Of a DNA stretch of 64,000 bases, positions 9,880 to 19,150 are shown in pieces. Below the pieces are notes generated by a model. That model was not told where the DNA came from, searched no databases, and saw only the letters and a list, made by a program, of their open reading frames with translations. The position numbers and the translations under genes are program-made. The stretch is from CAIWHR01 sp963781285 (GTDB lineage: Bacteria; Pseudomonadota; Gammaproteobacteria; Burkholderiales; Casimicrobiaceae), in NCBI GenBank assembly GCA_963781285.1, contig CAWAFI010000026.1:1-64000 (forward strand). The letters are read 5' to 3'. How positions within the stretch are numbered: position 1 is the stretch's first letter; the number at the start of each line of letters is the position of its first letter.

Positions 9880-10826
9880 CGGCGACCTCCGCTTGGTGCG
9901 ACTCGAAGCGTTCGCGGCCAGTTCCATGAGCTCTGGCACCGCCGACAGATACCAATAGGTATTGGTCACCATCCCATGGCCGACATAGGTCGACAGGCCG
10001 AGCATCGCCTGATCGATGTCGGTGCCGTCGGCATACCAGGCGAGCATCCGTCTGACCACGAACGTGTGCCTCAAGTCGTGCACGCGGGGCGCGTGGTGCG
10101 TACCCCGATTCGGCCAGCCGAGCTGCGTGCGCAACTGCTCGAACACCCGATCGACCTGGCGTCTGCCGAGTACTTGTCCTCGGCGCCGACCGCGGCAGCC
10201 AACGAAGAACGGCTGGTCTTCCGCCACTTCGATCTGTAGATCGCGCAGGCGGCGGTATCTGCGCAGGGCCTGGGTTGTGCTCGGGTGCATCGGCACCTGG
10301 CGGGACTTGGCAAACTTGGTTCGCCGCACGGTGAGGATGCCGCTCTTCAGGTCGATATCGCGGTCGAGCAAGCGCACCGCTTCAGAGACGCGAAGCCCGG
10401 TCGAGGCAAGCAGCCCGAACAACGCCTCGTAGGTAGCGCCGCGCAGGCTGCTGGGACCGATATGACGTGCTACAGCCAGCAGTTCGGCGATTTCCTTCTC
10501 GCTATAGATGTGCGGCGCTGTCCGCCCGCCGATGCGGCCGAAGACCGCATCGTCGGGAATCTCGGTACTGGGCTCGAACTGCTGCAGCCAGCGCAGGAAG
10601 GGACGCAACAACTTCAGCCGGCGCGCCCAGGTGCGCGGGTCGCTGCTTCGGGGGCGGTCGCGCCGCGCCCAGCCGGCCATCAGTTCGACTGTCAGGGGTT
10701 TTCGCTCGCAGCGTAAGAGGCAAAGCTATGCAGCGCGTATTGCATACTCCGCAATTGGAAACCGAGACGGCGCCGTTCGCGCAGGTACTGGCGGACGCGC
10801 GCAGGTAGATTCAGGGACGGGCTCAT
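9872..10826 (-). pseudogene. RIT recombinase B (second tyrosine recombinase), two frameshifts
   Basis: Starts at ATG 10826 inside the ATGA overlap with recombinase A. The first break is in a CCCC run near 10697 (SENP then LTVELMAGWARRD), the second near 9915, where the frame would change to ERFESHQAEVADA and the TAA at 9872-9874. Uncorrected, the gene instead fuses in frame into recombinase C. Catalytic residues are visible in STGLRVSEAVRLL, VHDLRHTF and YVGHGMVTNTYWYL. The 955-base span plus two bases gives 319 codons, the expected RIT length. Confidence 0.8.
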
Positions 10827-12072
10827 GCGCGACTCCCTGGCCAAGGCAGCGCCACCGAGCGTAGATTGCGGCCGTCGAGCTTGGCGTAAACGAGCGTCGT
10901 GTTGAGCGAACGGTGCCGCAACACGTCGGCGACTTCCTTCAGCGAACTGCCGCCGTCGAGCAGCCGGCGTGCGATGGCGTGGCGAACAGGTGCGATCGCG
11001 TGTAAGGCAGGCCGGCACGCTGATAGGCCAGTCGAATGATCTTGCGCACGCCATCGGCGCCGATCGGTTCATCTTGCGGCGCCGCGCGTCGTACGAATAG
11101 TCCGCGGTGCCGGCTCTTGGGGCGCTCGTAGTGCAGGTAGGCAACGATCGCTCGCCCCGTCGGCTCCGGCAGCGGTAACAGTTGCTCGCGTCGGCCCTTG
11201 CTCTTGCGCAGCGTCACGATACCGTCGCGCCAATTGATGTCGTCCAAGCTGAGCGCGGCGATCTCGCCGCTGCGAAGGCCCAGATCCACGGCGCACCGCA
11301 CGATCGCGGCGGTGCGGCGCATGGCCGGGCTCGGGCTATCCAGCGATTGCAGCAGCCGCCGAACCTCCTCATCGCCAAGCGTCTGCGGCAACGACGCCTG
11401 CTGCCAGTTCGCCGGGTAGGAAAGCACGCCAATCAGGTGATAGACCGTGTCGCCGCACGCGGCGCGGAACCGGAAATAGCCACGCAATGCCGAAACCACC
11501 GCCCCCATGCTCGCGGGCGCGTGGCACCGTTCGGTCAGACGCACGAAGCAAGATCGCACGTGCTCGGGCTTGATCGCCGCGATCACGACCGGGCGATCGC
11601 CGAACCGCCACCGAAGGAACTCCCGCACGATGCGCAACACGGCGCACCGCGTCCTTGGCGCCAACCCGCGCACGTAATCCATGTGTTCGTCGAAGCGCCG
11701 CAGTTCTTCGTCGACGGGCGTTGCACCGACCGGACGCGGCGCGGTGACGCCGAGCGTGCGGAGCACCACCAGCAAATGGCCGAGCGCCGCATGCGCTTCG
11801 CGGCGGTCCGTGCGCGTCGGCCACCCGCACATGCAGTGCGTCAAATGCTCGTCGGCAAAGCGGGCGGCGGCAACCTCGTCTACGTAAACCAGGTCCAGCC
11901 GTTCTCCCTGCGCCCACCTGAGGAAATGGCCGGCGCAGTTGGCGTAGCTGTGGACGGTCTGCCCTGCATGCCGGCGCTCGATCAGGTACCGCCTGAGTGC
12001 CTCAATGAATGGCGCGTGCTTTGTCTCGCCGGCAACGCCCGGAACGCGTCGAGTACGAGTAACCGAATCCAT
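10823..12072 (-). pseudogene. RIT recombinase A (first tyrosine recombinase), frameshifted
   Basis: About 416 residues, start ATG 12072 after a GGAG. A long N-terminal domain carries a Cys-rich HCMCGWPTR segment. The catalytic part has DLGLRSGEIAAL, then TRSHLF, where a C is missing near 10984 (TTCGCC instead of TTCCGCC). The continuation RHAIARRLLDGGSSLKEVAD and VLRHRSLNTTLVYAKLD supplies the missing His/Arg and Tyr. The 1250-base span plus one base gives 417 codons. Confidence 0.82.
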
Positions 12073-12196
12073 CGTGATCTCCTTGAAGACGGAGCCACGA
12101 TGGTGCGACGAACATCGAAACTATGCGGACTTCAGCTCGACTCTACGGTCCGTTGCTCTAGCAAGGCCGCGCATTTCGCTCAGCGCGCACAAAAAA

Positions 12197-12229
12197 GTGC
12201 GCATAGTTCGGACGTGAGCATAGGGGTCG
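12197..12229 (-). repeat. RIT right terminal inverted repeat
   Basis: Reads gtgcgcatagttcgg then acgtgagcataggggtcg on the plus strand, the inverse of the left end. An inner, oppositely oriented core lies at 12117-12130 (gaaactatgcggac), between the first recombinase start and this end. The paired outer and inner cores at each end look like recombinase binding sites. Confidence 0.85.
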
Positions 12230-12360
12230 GGCACGGTCAACCGCTCCCCGGCGCTGAGCGGCGGCTCTACGATCCACACCGGAACTTCGCGTCTGGATGG
12301 CTGCAGTGCGCCATTCAGCGGGCGCTCAAGTCAAATCGCTTCAATGCCGGCAGCCGGCCA
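12223..12360 (-). repeat. Diverged inverse copy of the 140-bp dispersed repeat
   Basis: Immediately right of the RIT end. Reading plus strand, gtcgggcacggtcaac ... ctctacgatccacaccgg ... cgcgtctggatggctgcag aligns with the reverse complement of the copies at 21001-21140 and 31728-31867, with many substitutions. It abuts and partly overlaps the broken end of the dehydrogenase fragment. Confidence 0.65.
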
Positions 12361-12952
12361 CAACCGGCCATTCGCCGGCCGCGCCCGGGTTCGCGCCTCG
12401 AGGCGTAGTATGGATCCATCCAGCGTGACCTTCGCGGCGCATGGTCTCGACCATGCCCAGCGCGGTGAGCGGGTTGACGAAGCATGACGCGCCATCGGCC
12501 GGCGCAGCGCCCTCCGGCAGGATCAGGCATTGCCCCACCTTGACGCAGCGGTACTGCGAGTACATGGCGCCGCCGAAAAGCGCCACGGTCTTGCCCAGTA
12601 GCGCCTGCGCCGCGCCGGACGACCCGGCTGCGACGACTACGCCCGCTCCCTCGTTGCCGACGGGCAGCGACTGATCGAGGCGACCGGCCATGCTCTTCAT
12701 TCGACTTTCGGGGATGCGTGCCGTTACGATCGGTTTGGCGGCGGTGCCGGAAGCCGTCGCAGTGCTCATATCGGCAGCGCCGAACAGGAGTCCCAAGTCC
12801 GAAGGATTGATCGGAGTTGCTTCGACCCGGACGACAACCTCGTCCGCCTGGGGAAGCGGGGTTTCCAGCGCGACGACCGAGAGTTCGAGCTCGCCGCTCC
12901 GCCTGATCAGCGAGCGGAGCTGAAGCCCATGACTTGCGATGATGTTGTCCAT
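12341..12952 (-). pseudogene. Truncated zinc-type (MDR) alcohol dehydrogenase / quinone reductase
   Basis: The first 180 or so residues match the GroES-like N-terminal domain of MDR proteins: VVVRVEATPINPSDLG, LPVGNEGAGVVVAAGS and CFVNPLTALGMVETMRREGH, the entry to the nucleotide-binding domain. After about 12410 homology stops and the frame runs through repeat DNA to an arbitrary stop at 12341. Roughly half of the usual 350-370 residues is missing, including the whole cofactor domain, so the product should be inactive. Confidence 0.75.
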
Positions 12953-13221
12953 TCGAAGCGTCCGCCAATGTTGACGGGGCGAGTATAGGCGGTCGGGGAG
13001 CGTGGCGGTTATGGCTCCGACGCGAACGTCCTCTGATCGCTTGCCTTTCCCATACCCGACGGTCAGCCGCGGCCGGCTGTAGCCAGTTTCGCGGATGGCG
13101 CGGTTCGGTAGAGTAGAGATGTGGCGCGGTGGCAGTAGGTTCGGTTTGTCTGTTGCCGCCCCTTTCGTCTGGCGGTGCCCAAGTAACCTTGCCGTAGCTC
13201 CGTTTCCACATCCCCCTCATC

Positions 13222-13253
13222 GAACCGGACAGGCAGATTTCCCGCATCCGGCT
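13222..13253 (-). ncRNA. Group II intron domain V
   Basis: Minus strand GAGCCGGATGCGGG, AAAT and CTGCCTGTCCGGTTC fold into the short bulged hairpin that carries the catalytic AGC triad in group II introns. The closing GAGCCGG/CCGGTTC stem is intact, and a domain VI-like sequence follows toward 13115. Confidence 0.7.
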
Positions 13254-13431
13254 CTCGGACAAGACATCATGCTTTCGCCCACGGAAAGTCGCGGGTGCCG
13301 AGGTCGATGGGAAGACAGCCGAGTGCGCGTTCTCCGCTCCATCGATCAGGACAATAGCCCGCAACTACCTGCGCCGCCCGTCTCCGACCGGCGGGTTTCT
13401 CGAACCACGTTCGAGTTCTCCCTTCGCTTCC

Positions 13432-13615
13432 ACATGGTATGCAGTTCGCAACTCCTGAAGACTCTCGAGTTTCGTAGGGTTGCCCCAATCTCGTCTCCCT
13501 CGTCGCTTCCTGCATCCGCCTTGAACCAAGGCTCCTTTCCTCCATCGGCATTACCCGACTTCATCAGTACTGCGAGCCTCTCCGCCACCCCGCCACGCCC
13601 GAACTGTCCCTCACG
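13432..13615 (-). pseudogene. N-terminal leader of a group II intron reverse transcriptase (LtrA-like)
   Basis: The translation REGQFGRGGVAERLAVLMKS and GGKEPWFKADA matches the conserved leader that precedes reverse transcriptase domain 0 in this intron lineage. The match ends near ELHTM and the palm, fingers and maturase domains are missing. It is too short to be functional. Confidence 0.65.
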
Positions 13616-14255
13616 GGCTTTCGGTTGATCGTGCGCTCGACCACATAGCTGGGTTTCCCGTGTTGCGCGCGCTTTCCTTGTGTACATGCTGTCGCCACTA
13701 CCCCGGCGCAGCGACCGGGCTTACTGCTTCGCTCATGCACCCAGTCGTGTCAGCCTTCCCCGATATGGCTGTCGGGTCGGCCTGCGCATCGACCTTTTCG
13801 AGGCTTGCTCAGCGTTCACTCGCGTTACGGCCTGCACACTCGCGCTGTCACCGTATTTCGTGACACGCTTACCCGAAGGCTTCAGCCATTTCGTTACCTC
13901 CATGACTGCTCCGGTGCTTCCGGCTGGAGCGGTTGCCGGGTGGGGCTTGCACCCACTGGAAAAGCGCCGCCTTATCACGGCGCACGCCACAAGCAGTCCT
14001 TCGTCATCGCCTTCCAGTTTTTTGCAAGTCGGCAGTTCGGTCGCCCACGGCGCGCGTGCACGTCGCCTGTATGAGGTAGACGGCGTTGAGACTGCCCGCA
14101 AGAATCGGCTCGCCGCGCAACCAGCCCGAGCACACTCAACGCACTGGAAGGCCCGCGTTTGACCTGGCGCAACAAACGAGCTTGGAGTGCTTGCGCACCC
14201 ATCACGTCCGTAGCCCAATATTTTGATGTTCCCACGAGCAATCGGAGGTTGGAGC

Positions 14256-14675
14256 ATGCGCAACGCAATCATCAGACTGACCACCCTGCTCGGCATCGCC
14301 GTATGGGCGTCTGCGGCGGTGGCGCAGTCCGCGGCCACGCCTGGGGATTCCGACTTGGCATCGTTTCACGCGAAGCAGGTGAATCTCGCTTGCACGGGTT
14401 GCCACGAAGAGGGCGATCCCAAAGCGCTCGCGGCCGAGCAAAGCCTGGCCGCCACCAACCGCAAGTGCGAGAGCTGCCACGGCGATTACGCGAAGCTTGC
14501 CCAGGTAGTGGCGCCCAAGCTTGCCAACAAGCACATCAACCCGCATGCGTCGCACCTGGTAGCGATCGACTGCACGACCTGTCATGCCGGTCACGCTGCC
14601 GGGGAGTCGTTCTGCCTGCAATGCCATGCGTTCAACATGCCGATGCCGGGCGGCGCCCGGGCGGCGAAGAAGTGA
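14256..14675 (+). CDS. Periplasmic tetraheme cytochrome c (flavocytochrome c partner)
   Basis: A 139-residue protein with a Sec signal peptide (MRNAIIRLTTLLGIAVWAS) and four CxxCH heme sites: CTGCH, CESCH, CTTCH and CLQCH. This matches the tetraheme domain of Shewanella-type soluble fumarate reductase. ATG 14256 has GGAGG seven bases upstream. The flavoprotein gene begins 12 bases downstream, so the two probably form a two-subunit version of the usually fused flavocytochrome c and pass electrons to the flavin. The periplasm is the site of action. Confidence 0.9.
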   Translation: MRNAIIRLTTLLGIAVWASAAVAQSAATPGDSDLASFHAKQVNLACTGCHEEGDPKALAAEQSLAATNRKCESCHGDYAKLAQVVAPKLANKHINPHASHLVAIDCTTCHAGHAAGESFCLQCHAFNMPMPGGARAAKK

Positions 14676-14687
14676 GGGAAGGTCATC

Positions 14688-16109
14688 ATGGAACGCCGAT
14701 CGTTCTTGCTGATGGGTTCGCTGGCGATGCTCTCGCCAGTTCCCGTGTTCGCCGCAAGGAACAACGAAATATTCGACGTGGTGGTAATCGGCGCCGGTGG
14801 TGCCGGGTTTTCTGCCGCCATCACCGCGGCCGACGCCGGGGCCCGTGTCGTCGTGCTCGAGAAGATGCCGATCATCGGCGGCAACACGCAGCTTGCGGCG
14901 GGCGGGATGAATGCGGCAGGGACCTCCATTCAGGCCGCGAAAGGCATACGCGACGACTGGAAGGCGATGTACGAGGACACGATGAAGGGCGGGTACAACA
15001 AGAATCAGCCCGAGCTCGTCGAAATCATGACCAAAGGATCGGCCGAGGCCGTGCTGTGGCTGAATGGGCTCGGTGCGCAACTGCCCGGACTGGTCCGTAG
15101 CGGCGGGGCGCGCGTCGACCGGACGCTGCAGCCGGTGGGCGGCCCATCGTTCGGACCGTACATCACGCGGGTACTGCTCGACAACGCGCTCAAGCGAAAT
15201 GCATCAGTGCGAACGCATTCCCGCGTGACCGAGATCCTCGTGCGCGATGGTGCGGTTCGCGGCGTCCTGGTGCAGGACCGGCGTGGTGACTTGTACACGA
15301 TCGAGGCTCGCGCGGTGGTGATCGCATCGGGCGGCTATGGCAGCAGTCCACAGCGGGTCGGGCAATACCGGCCGGACCTAGCTTCGTTCACGAGCACTGG
15401 CCAGCCTGGAACGACAGGCGACGCGCTCGATCTCGTCCAGCGGATCGGTGGCGAGGTCTTCGATCTCAACCAGATCCAGATTCATCCGACGCAGGCGGTC
15501 GGAGCCAAGACCCTGGTCAGTGAGACCGTTCGCGGCTCAGGCGCGATCCTCGTGAATCGCGAAGGCAAGCGCTTCGTCAACGAGGTCACAACGCGCGATC
15601 GCGTCTCGGCGGCCGAATTGAAACAACCAGGAAAGAGTGCATTTCTCGTGTTCGACGAGGGTGTGAAGGGAAGCATGTCGATGATGGAGGGCTACTTCCA
15701 CCTTGGTCTCGTGAAGAGCGGAGCGACACTGCCAGAGCTCGCGCAGCGCATTGGCGTCGACGGCAAGAACCTCGAGCAGACCGCCGCAAACTACAACCGT
15801 TACCAGGAGGCCAAGCGCGATCCGGACTTCGAACGCGATGACATGGCCCGTCCGATCCGCACGGCGCCCTTCTACGCCATCGAAGTGAAGCCGGGAATCC
15901 ACTTTACGATGGGTGGGATCAGGATCAACACGCGCACCCAGGTGATCAGCGGTCAGAAGCAGCCTATTCCAGGTTTGTTTGCTGCGGGAGAAGTCACTGG
16001 CGGCGTGCATGGTGGCAATCGACTGGGTGGGAATTCGATGACGGCGCTGTTCACCTTTGGACCGATTGCCGGTCGCGAGGCCGCGGCCGTAGCCAAGGGC
16101 GCGCGATGA
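14688..16109 (+). CDS. Flavocytochrome c flavoprotein (fumarate reductase-like)
   Basis: A 473-residue FAD-binding protein of the FrdA/SdhA superfamily. MERRSFLLMGSLAML is a Tat-like signal and FDVVVIGAGGAGFSAA the FAD fold. Residues matching the fumarate-binding set of the soluble reductase are visible in QIHPTQ, GKRFVNE, GIHFTMGG and HGGNRLGGNS. With the tetraheme protein just upstream it would reduce fumarate or a related enoate (urocanate, methacrylate) in the periplasm. The active-site set does not separate these substrates. No cymA-like quinol donor lies nearby. Confidence 0.88.
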   Translation: MERRSFLLMGSLAMLSPVPVFAARNNEIFDVVVIGAGGAGFSAAITAADAGARVVVLEKMPIIGGNTQLAAGGMNAAGTSIQAAKGIRDDWKAMYEDTMKGGYNKNQPELVEIMTKGSAEAVLWLNGLGAQLPGLVRSGGARVDRTLQPVGGPSFGPYITRVLLDNALKRNASVRTHSRVTEILVRDGAVRGVLVQDRRGDLYTIEARAVVIASGGYGSSPQRVGQYRPDLASFTSTGQPGTTGDALDLVQRIGGEVFDLNQIQIHPTQAVGAKTLVSETVRGSGAILVNREGKRFVNEVTTRDRVSAAELKQPGKSAFLVFDEGVKGSMSMMEGYFHLGLVKSGATLPELAQRIGVDGKNLEQTAANYNRYQEAKRDPDFERDDMARPIRTAPFYAIEVKPGIHFTMGGIRINTRTQVISGQKQPIPGLFAAGEVTGGVHGGNRLGGNSMTALFTFGPIAGREAAAVAKGAR

Positions 16110-16920
16110 TGTCCGTATCGTATGCTCGGTAGGTGCGTTTCCGCGGTCGACGAGCTACGTACCGTCGGCGCCGTTGCGGAGTTGGCACCCTTCCAGGCGG
16201 CGGGAACTGGCATGTACCTCTCGCAGTCGGCGTTGGGCCGGCGGACGACAATCTCGAAGGCTCGCTGGGCGCGCGACGCTTCTTGTCCGGACAATCCCGT
16301 ATGCCACGCTCACCGTCCTAGATTGTTTGTCCGTGTGTGGCACGCCATGTTGGCGGGGTCGCATTTCCGCCGGGCATTGGGGGCGGGAGGCGCGTCTCAT
16401 TCTCACTGCGGACCGAAACCCTGCCGGTCGATCGGGCGCGTCGGACGCGCATTCGACCGGTAAGTACCTGAGCGAGCGAAATTTGCTTCCAGGAAGGAGA
16501 TCTGGCAGTCAGCGCGCAAGCATGGCGCATGCCCGATTTCCGCGTACCACCAGAATCCGGCGGATTTCGATCCCCGTTGACACACGCCACGCTGAACGAT
16601 CGCCAGGCAGCCGCGCTGGCCGTGATTGGCGGCGGGAACAACGCGAACCTGACGGGGGTAGCCCGGACAGCCGAGCCAATCGGCCATAGGACACCACGTG
16701 GACCACTGCTCTCCAATGTCCGCTCCCGCGAAGGTCGAGAGTCCGGAGTGGGTCGGTTTGCGACGGTCGCGTGTAGTTCGCTGACCGGCCAAGAACGCTC
16801 ATTCAGAACGCGCGCACGAGACCCTTGTCTTGGAGTAAGACCAGCTCCATGTCGCGGCAGCAGCGGGGGATTTGCGGCGCTGCGTCAGCATGCCTTGGCT
16901 CGGGGCGGACGGTCGCCGAG
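16110..16920. other. Intergenic region, repeat-like, no gene recognised
   Basis: About 810 bases with only short open frames on both strands and no family motif. Phrases such as tgtccgctcccgcg near 16720 recur in other gaps (30381), suggesting degenerate members of the dispersed intergenic repeats. Confidence 0.45.
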
Positions 16921-18231
16921 CTAGGGACCAATCACGGCGTACAGACGCCACTCATTCGGCACGCCTTTGAGCGTGTGGGCACCTCGGTCTTCGAACTCCA
17001 GTCCGCTTCCGGCTACGAGATCCTTGACAGTCGAGGAAACGAGTATCTGGGAGGACTCGGCTAGCGCCGAGATCCGAGCGCTAGTGTGCACCGCGATCCC
17101 GAGAACGTCATTGCCGGCGAGCTCGATTTCTCCCGTGTGACATCCGGCTCGTATTTCGAGGCCCAGCGGGCGCACCGCATTTGCAATGGCTTGGGCGCAG
17201 CGGACCGCCCGCGCCGGTCCATCGAAGGTTGCAAGTATTCCATCGCCGGGCGTTTGGATCAGGCGGCCCCGATACCGCACCACTTCCTCTTTCGCTGCCT
17301 GATGGTGCAGGGCGAGCAGATTAGTCCAGCGGGCATCGCCAAGTTCCGCCGCTTTGGCGGTCGATCCGACAATGTCGGTGAAGAGTACCGTAGAGAGGAT
17401 GCGGTCGGCTTGCCTGGGAGGCTGTGCGACGCCGAGGAAGCCTCGGATCTCGTCCATGTGTGAGGGATGCCACAAGAACCTTGCATCCGCTGGGAGGACA
17501 TGCAAGGTGGCACCGGGAATCAATACGGCAGTTGCTCTCGCACGCGGCAGTCGATCGCCTGCGGGAGCAAGGACCAGCACCGGCAGCGAGAGGCCAGGAA
17601 GCACGTGACGCACGTCGTATTCGTGAAAAAGCCGAAAGAAGCCGACGGCGGTCGCCGGCCCGCAAGCGTGGCGCTGCATCTTGGCCAGAAAGCGCCTCGT
17701 ATCAGGCGAGACATCATTCCCGAATGTGTTCTCGACGAAGGCTTCGGACCCCCATCCCTCTTCCGCAGCTCGGGCGCGTTTATCCATTTCGTCATGCGTA
17801 ATTCCGTGAGGCCAGTCAGCGGCACGGACCACGCGCGCTTGTGCTTGACTCCACACCAGGCTCGCCACACGCTCGGGGTGGGTTGCGGCAAGCAACGCCG
17901 CCACCATCCCGCCGTCGGCAGCGGCGACGATCGTGGGGCACCTGCTCCCGACAGCGTCGAGAACAGCCAAAAGATCCGCGGCGCGAGTCTCGAGGTTCGG
18001 CCAACCCCCCATGTCGTCGGACAACCCAGTGCCACGTCGGTCGTGCAGGATCAATCGCGAGAACGACGCCAGCTCGAGCCAGAACCGCGCGGCAGGTTCG
18101 TGCTCGAAAAAGACCTCGATGTTCGTCGCGATCGAACCGACCACCGCAATATCCGGCGGTCCTTCGCCCAGTACCTTGTAGGCGATGTAGCCACCGTCGG
18201 GGGTCTTCGCGTAGCGTGTGTGGGGAACCAT
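16921..18231 (-). CDS. Alpha/beta hydrolase-like domain fused to class III adenylate/guanylate cyclase
   Basis: A 436-residue two-domain protein. Residues 1-260 follow the alpha/beta hydrolase fold (YKVLGEGPPDIAVV, LILHDRRGTGLSDD, ATHPERVASLVW). Residues 280-436 form a class III cyclase domain with metal Asp residues in TVLFTDIVGST and TPGDGILATFDGP and the Arg in VHTSARISAL. The nucleophile elbow, normally GxSxGG, reads VAAADGGMVAAL, so the Ser is replaced by Ala and hydrolase activity is unlikely; the domain may be a ligand sensor. ATG 18231 is chosen because it starts at the conserved TRYAKTPDGGYIAY; a longer start at 18276 is possible. Confidence 0.87.
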   Translation of the reverse strand: MVPHTRYAKTPDGGYIAYKVLGEGPPDIAVVGSIATNIEVFFEHEPAARFWLELASFSRLILHDRRGTGLSDDMGGWPNLETRAADLLAVLDAVGSRCPTIVAAADGGMVAALLAATHPERVASLVWSQAQARVVRAADWPHGITHDEMDKRARAAEEGWGSEAFVENTFGNDVSPDTRRFLAKMQRHACGPATAVGFFRLFHEYDVRHVLPGLSLPVLVLAPAGDRLPRARATAVLIPGATLHVLPADARFLWHPSHMDEIRGFLGVAQPPRQADRILSTVLFTDIVGSTAKAAELGDARWTNLLALHHQAAKEEVVRYRGRLIQTPGDGILATFDGPARAVRCAQAIANAVRPLGLEIRAGCHTGEIELAGNDVLGIAVHTSARISALAESSQILVSSTVKDLVAGSGLEFEDRGAHTLKGVPNEWRLYAVIGP

Positions 18232-18669
18232 AGGCGTAGTCTCTGCCCTCGTACGCTGGAGTGCAATCCAGGCCAAATCTGTACCAGCGGCAACCTGATT
18301 TCGCGGCTATTTCGTCACTAATGTACGAGAAGAATCGACGGACTATTCCCGGCCAGAAGCGGACGGATAGCGATCAGACCCAAAGCGGACGATTGTTTGG
18401 CGAGCGCAATCGGGCATTTCCGGCGGAGACGCGAGACGGTCGACGGACAGCGCGTCCGATTAGCGCAACACTACCCTCGCGTAACCCGGCAATGACACGG
18501 GAGACGACCGATCCAGCCCTTGTGTCAACCATATCGGTGCGAAGGGACCGCATTGCCCGCCCTTGCAGCGCCTCGGCATCGTTTGAACGGCCCCAACCCC
18601 GATCGTGGCCGCGCCCATTGCAAGGATCATCACAAGTGCGATTAGAATTTCAATGCGGACCTCGTTGCG
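18232..18669. other. Intergenic region with repeat-like modules
   Basis: About 440 bases between a divergent pair of genes. Positions 18352-18430 contain gaagcggacgga and gacccaaagcggacgatt, a phrase typical of the dispersed intergenic repeats in this window. Promoters for both neighbours must lie here, but no clear -35/-10 pair stands out. Confidence 0.45.
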
Positions 18670-19101
18670 ATGAAATACTTCATTTTCAATCTGGTTGACG
18701 GCGATCGGGAACGGGCCGCGTCATTTCTCAATGCGAAGAGGTGGGTGGTCGGCCGTGAGGAGCGCCATCGCGATGCCCTCGCTAGCGGCGATCTCGTCCT
18801 GGTATTCGTTGCGGTGACAAGCGAATTCGTCGGTCGGGCGAAACTCGAGACTGCGTTCCTCGATCCGATACCGGTCGATCCTGCCGCCTCCGGTCCGGCG
18901 GTGAGTGGGGTGCTACTCGCCGACGCTGACGCGTGGACGAGCGGCGTACCATTGACCGTCGCAGTGCAGCGTATTGATCCGATGGGTTCCAACCCCTACG
19001 TCCAGGCGAACGCGGCCGGATTCCGTTCGGGCGTGGTGCAGATCACCGCCGAGGAGTACGACAAAGTGTTGTCGCTGCACGACGAGGCGCGTTCTACGTG
19101 A
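18670..19101 (+). CDS. EVE domain protein
   Basis: A 143-residue protein of the EVE/PUA-like fold. The N-terminus MKYFIFNLVDGDRE, the following VVGREERHRDALASGDLVLV (lid and charged loop) and the C-terminal GSNPYVQANAAGFRSGVVQI match the family. EVE domains bind modified bases or nucleic acids and often accompany defence genes, though no restriction gene is adjacent here. Start ATG 18670. Confidence 0.75.
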   Translation: MKYFIFNLVDGDRERAASFLNAKRWVVGREERHRDALASGDLVLVFVAVTSEFVGRAKLETAFLDPIPVDPAASGPAVSGVLLADADAWTSGVPLTVAVQRIDPMGSNPYVQANAAGFRSGVVQITAEEYDKVLSLHDEARST

Positions 19102-19150
19102 ATTCGTGCGATATGTGGCTGGCAGAGCGCACCAGCATGGGAGGCAGAAC

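Larger units (their letters stand above)
8759..12229 (-). mobile_element. Recombinase-in-trio (RIT) element
   Basis: A 3.47-kb unit with three adjacent, overlapping tyrosine recombinase genes on the minus strand between 33-bp terminal inverted repeats that differ at two positions. Overlaps of 4 bp (A/B) and 8 bp (B/C) imply translational coupling. Three recombinases in a row, inverted termini and no other cargo define RIT elements. Each gene carries one or two apparent single-base deletions, so the copy is inactive unless these are assembly errors. Both flanks hold dispersed-repeat modules, suggesting insertion into a repeat-rich gap. Confidence 0.85.
13113..13985 (-). mobile_element. Group II intron remnant (ORF-deleted)
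   Basis: On the minus strand the unit opens at 13985 with the group II 5' consensus GTGCG and the domain I-like sequence of a common bacterial lineage (CAGTGGGTGCAAGCCCCACC). It continues to a leader of the intron-encoded protein, and then, after a large deletion, to a domain V hairpin and a 3' tail. The usual 1.3-kb reverse transcriptase body is absent. The 3' boundary near 13113 is approximate. The copy could be spliced only if a reverse transcriptase is supplied in trans. Confidence 0.72.

Noticed and set aside
9872..9930. Natural fusion of recombinases B and C of the RIT element
   Set aside because: The B sequence resumes in another frame and reaches a TAA overlapping the C start (preceded by GGAGG), matching the three-gene plan and a whole number of codons after correction.
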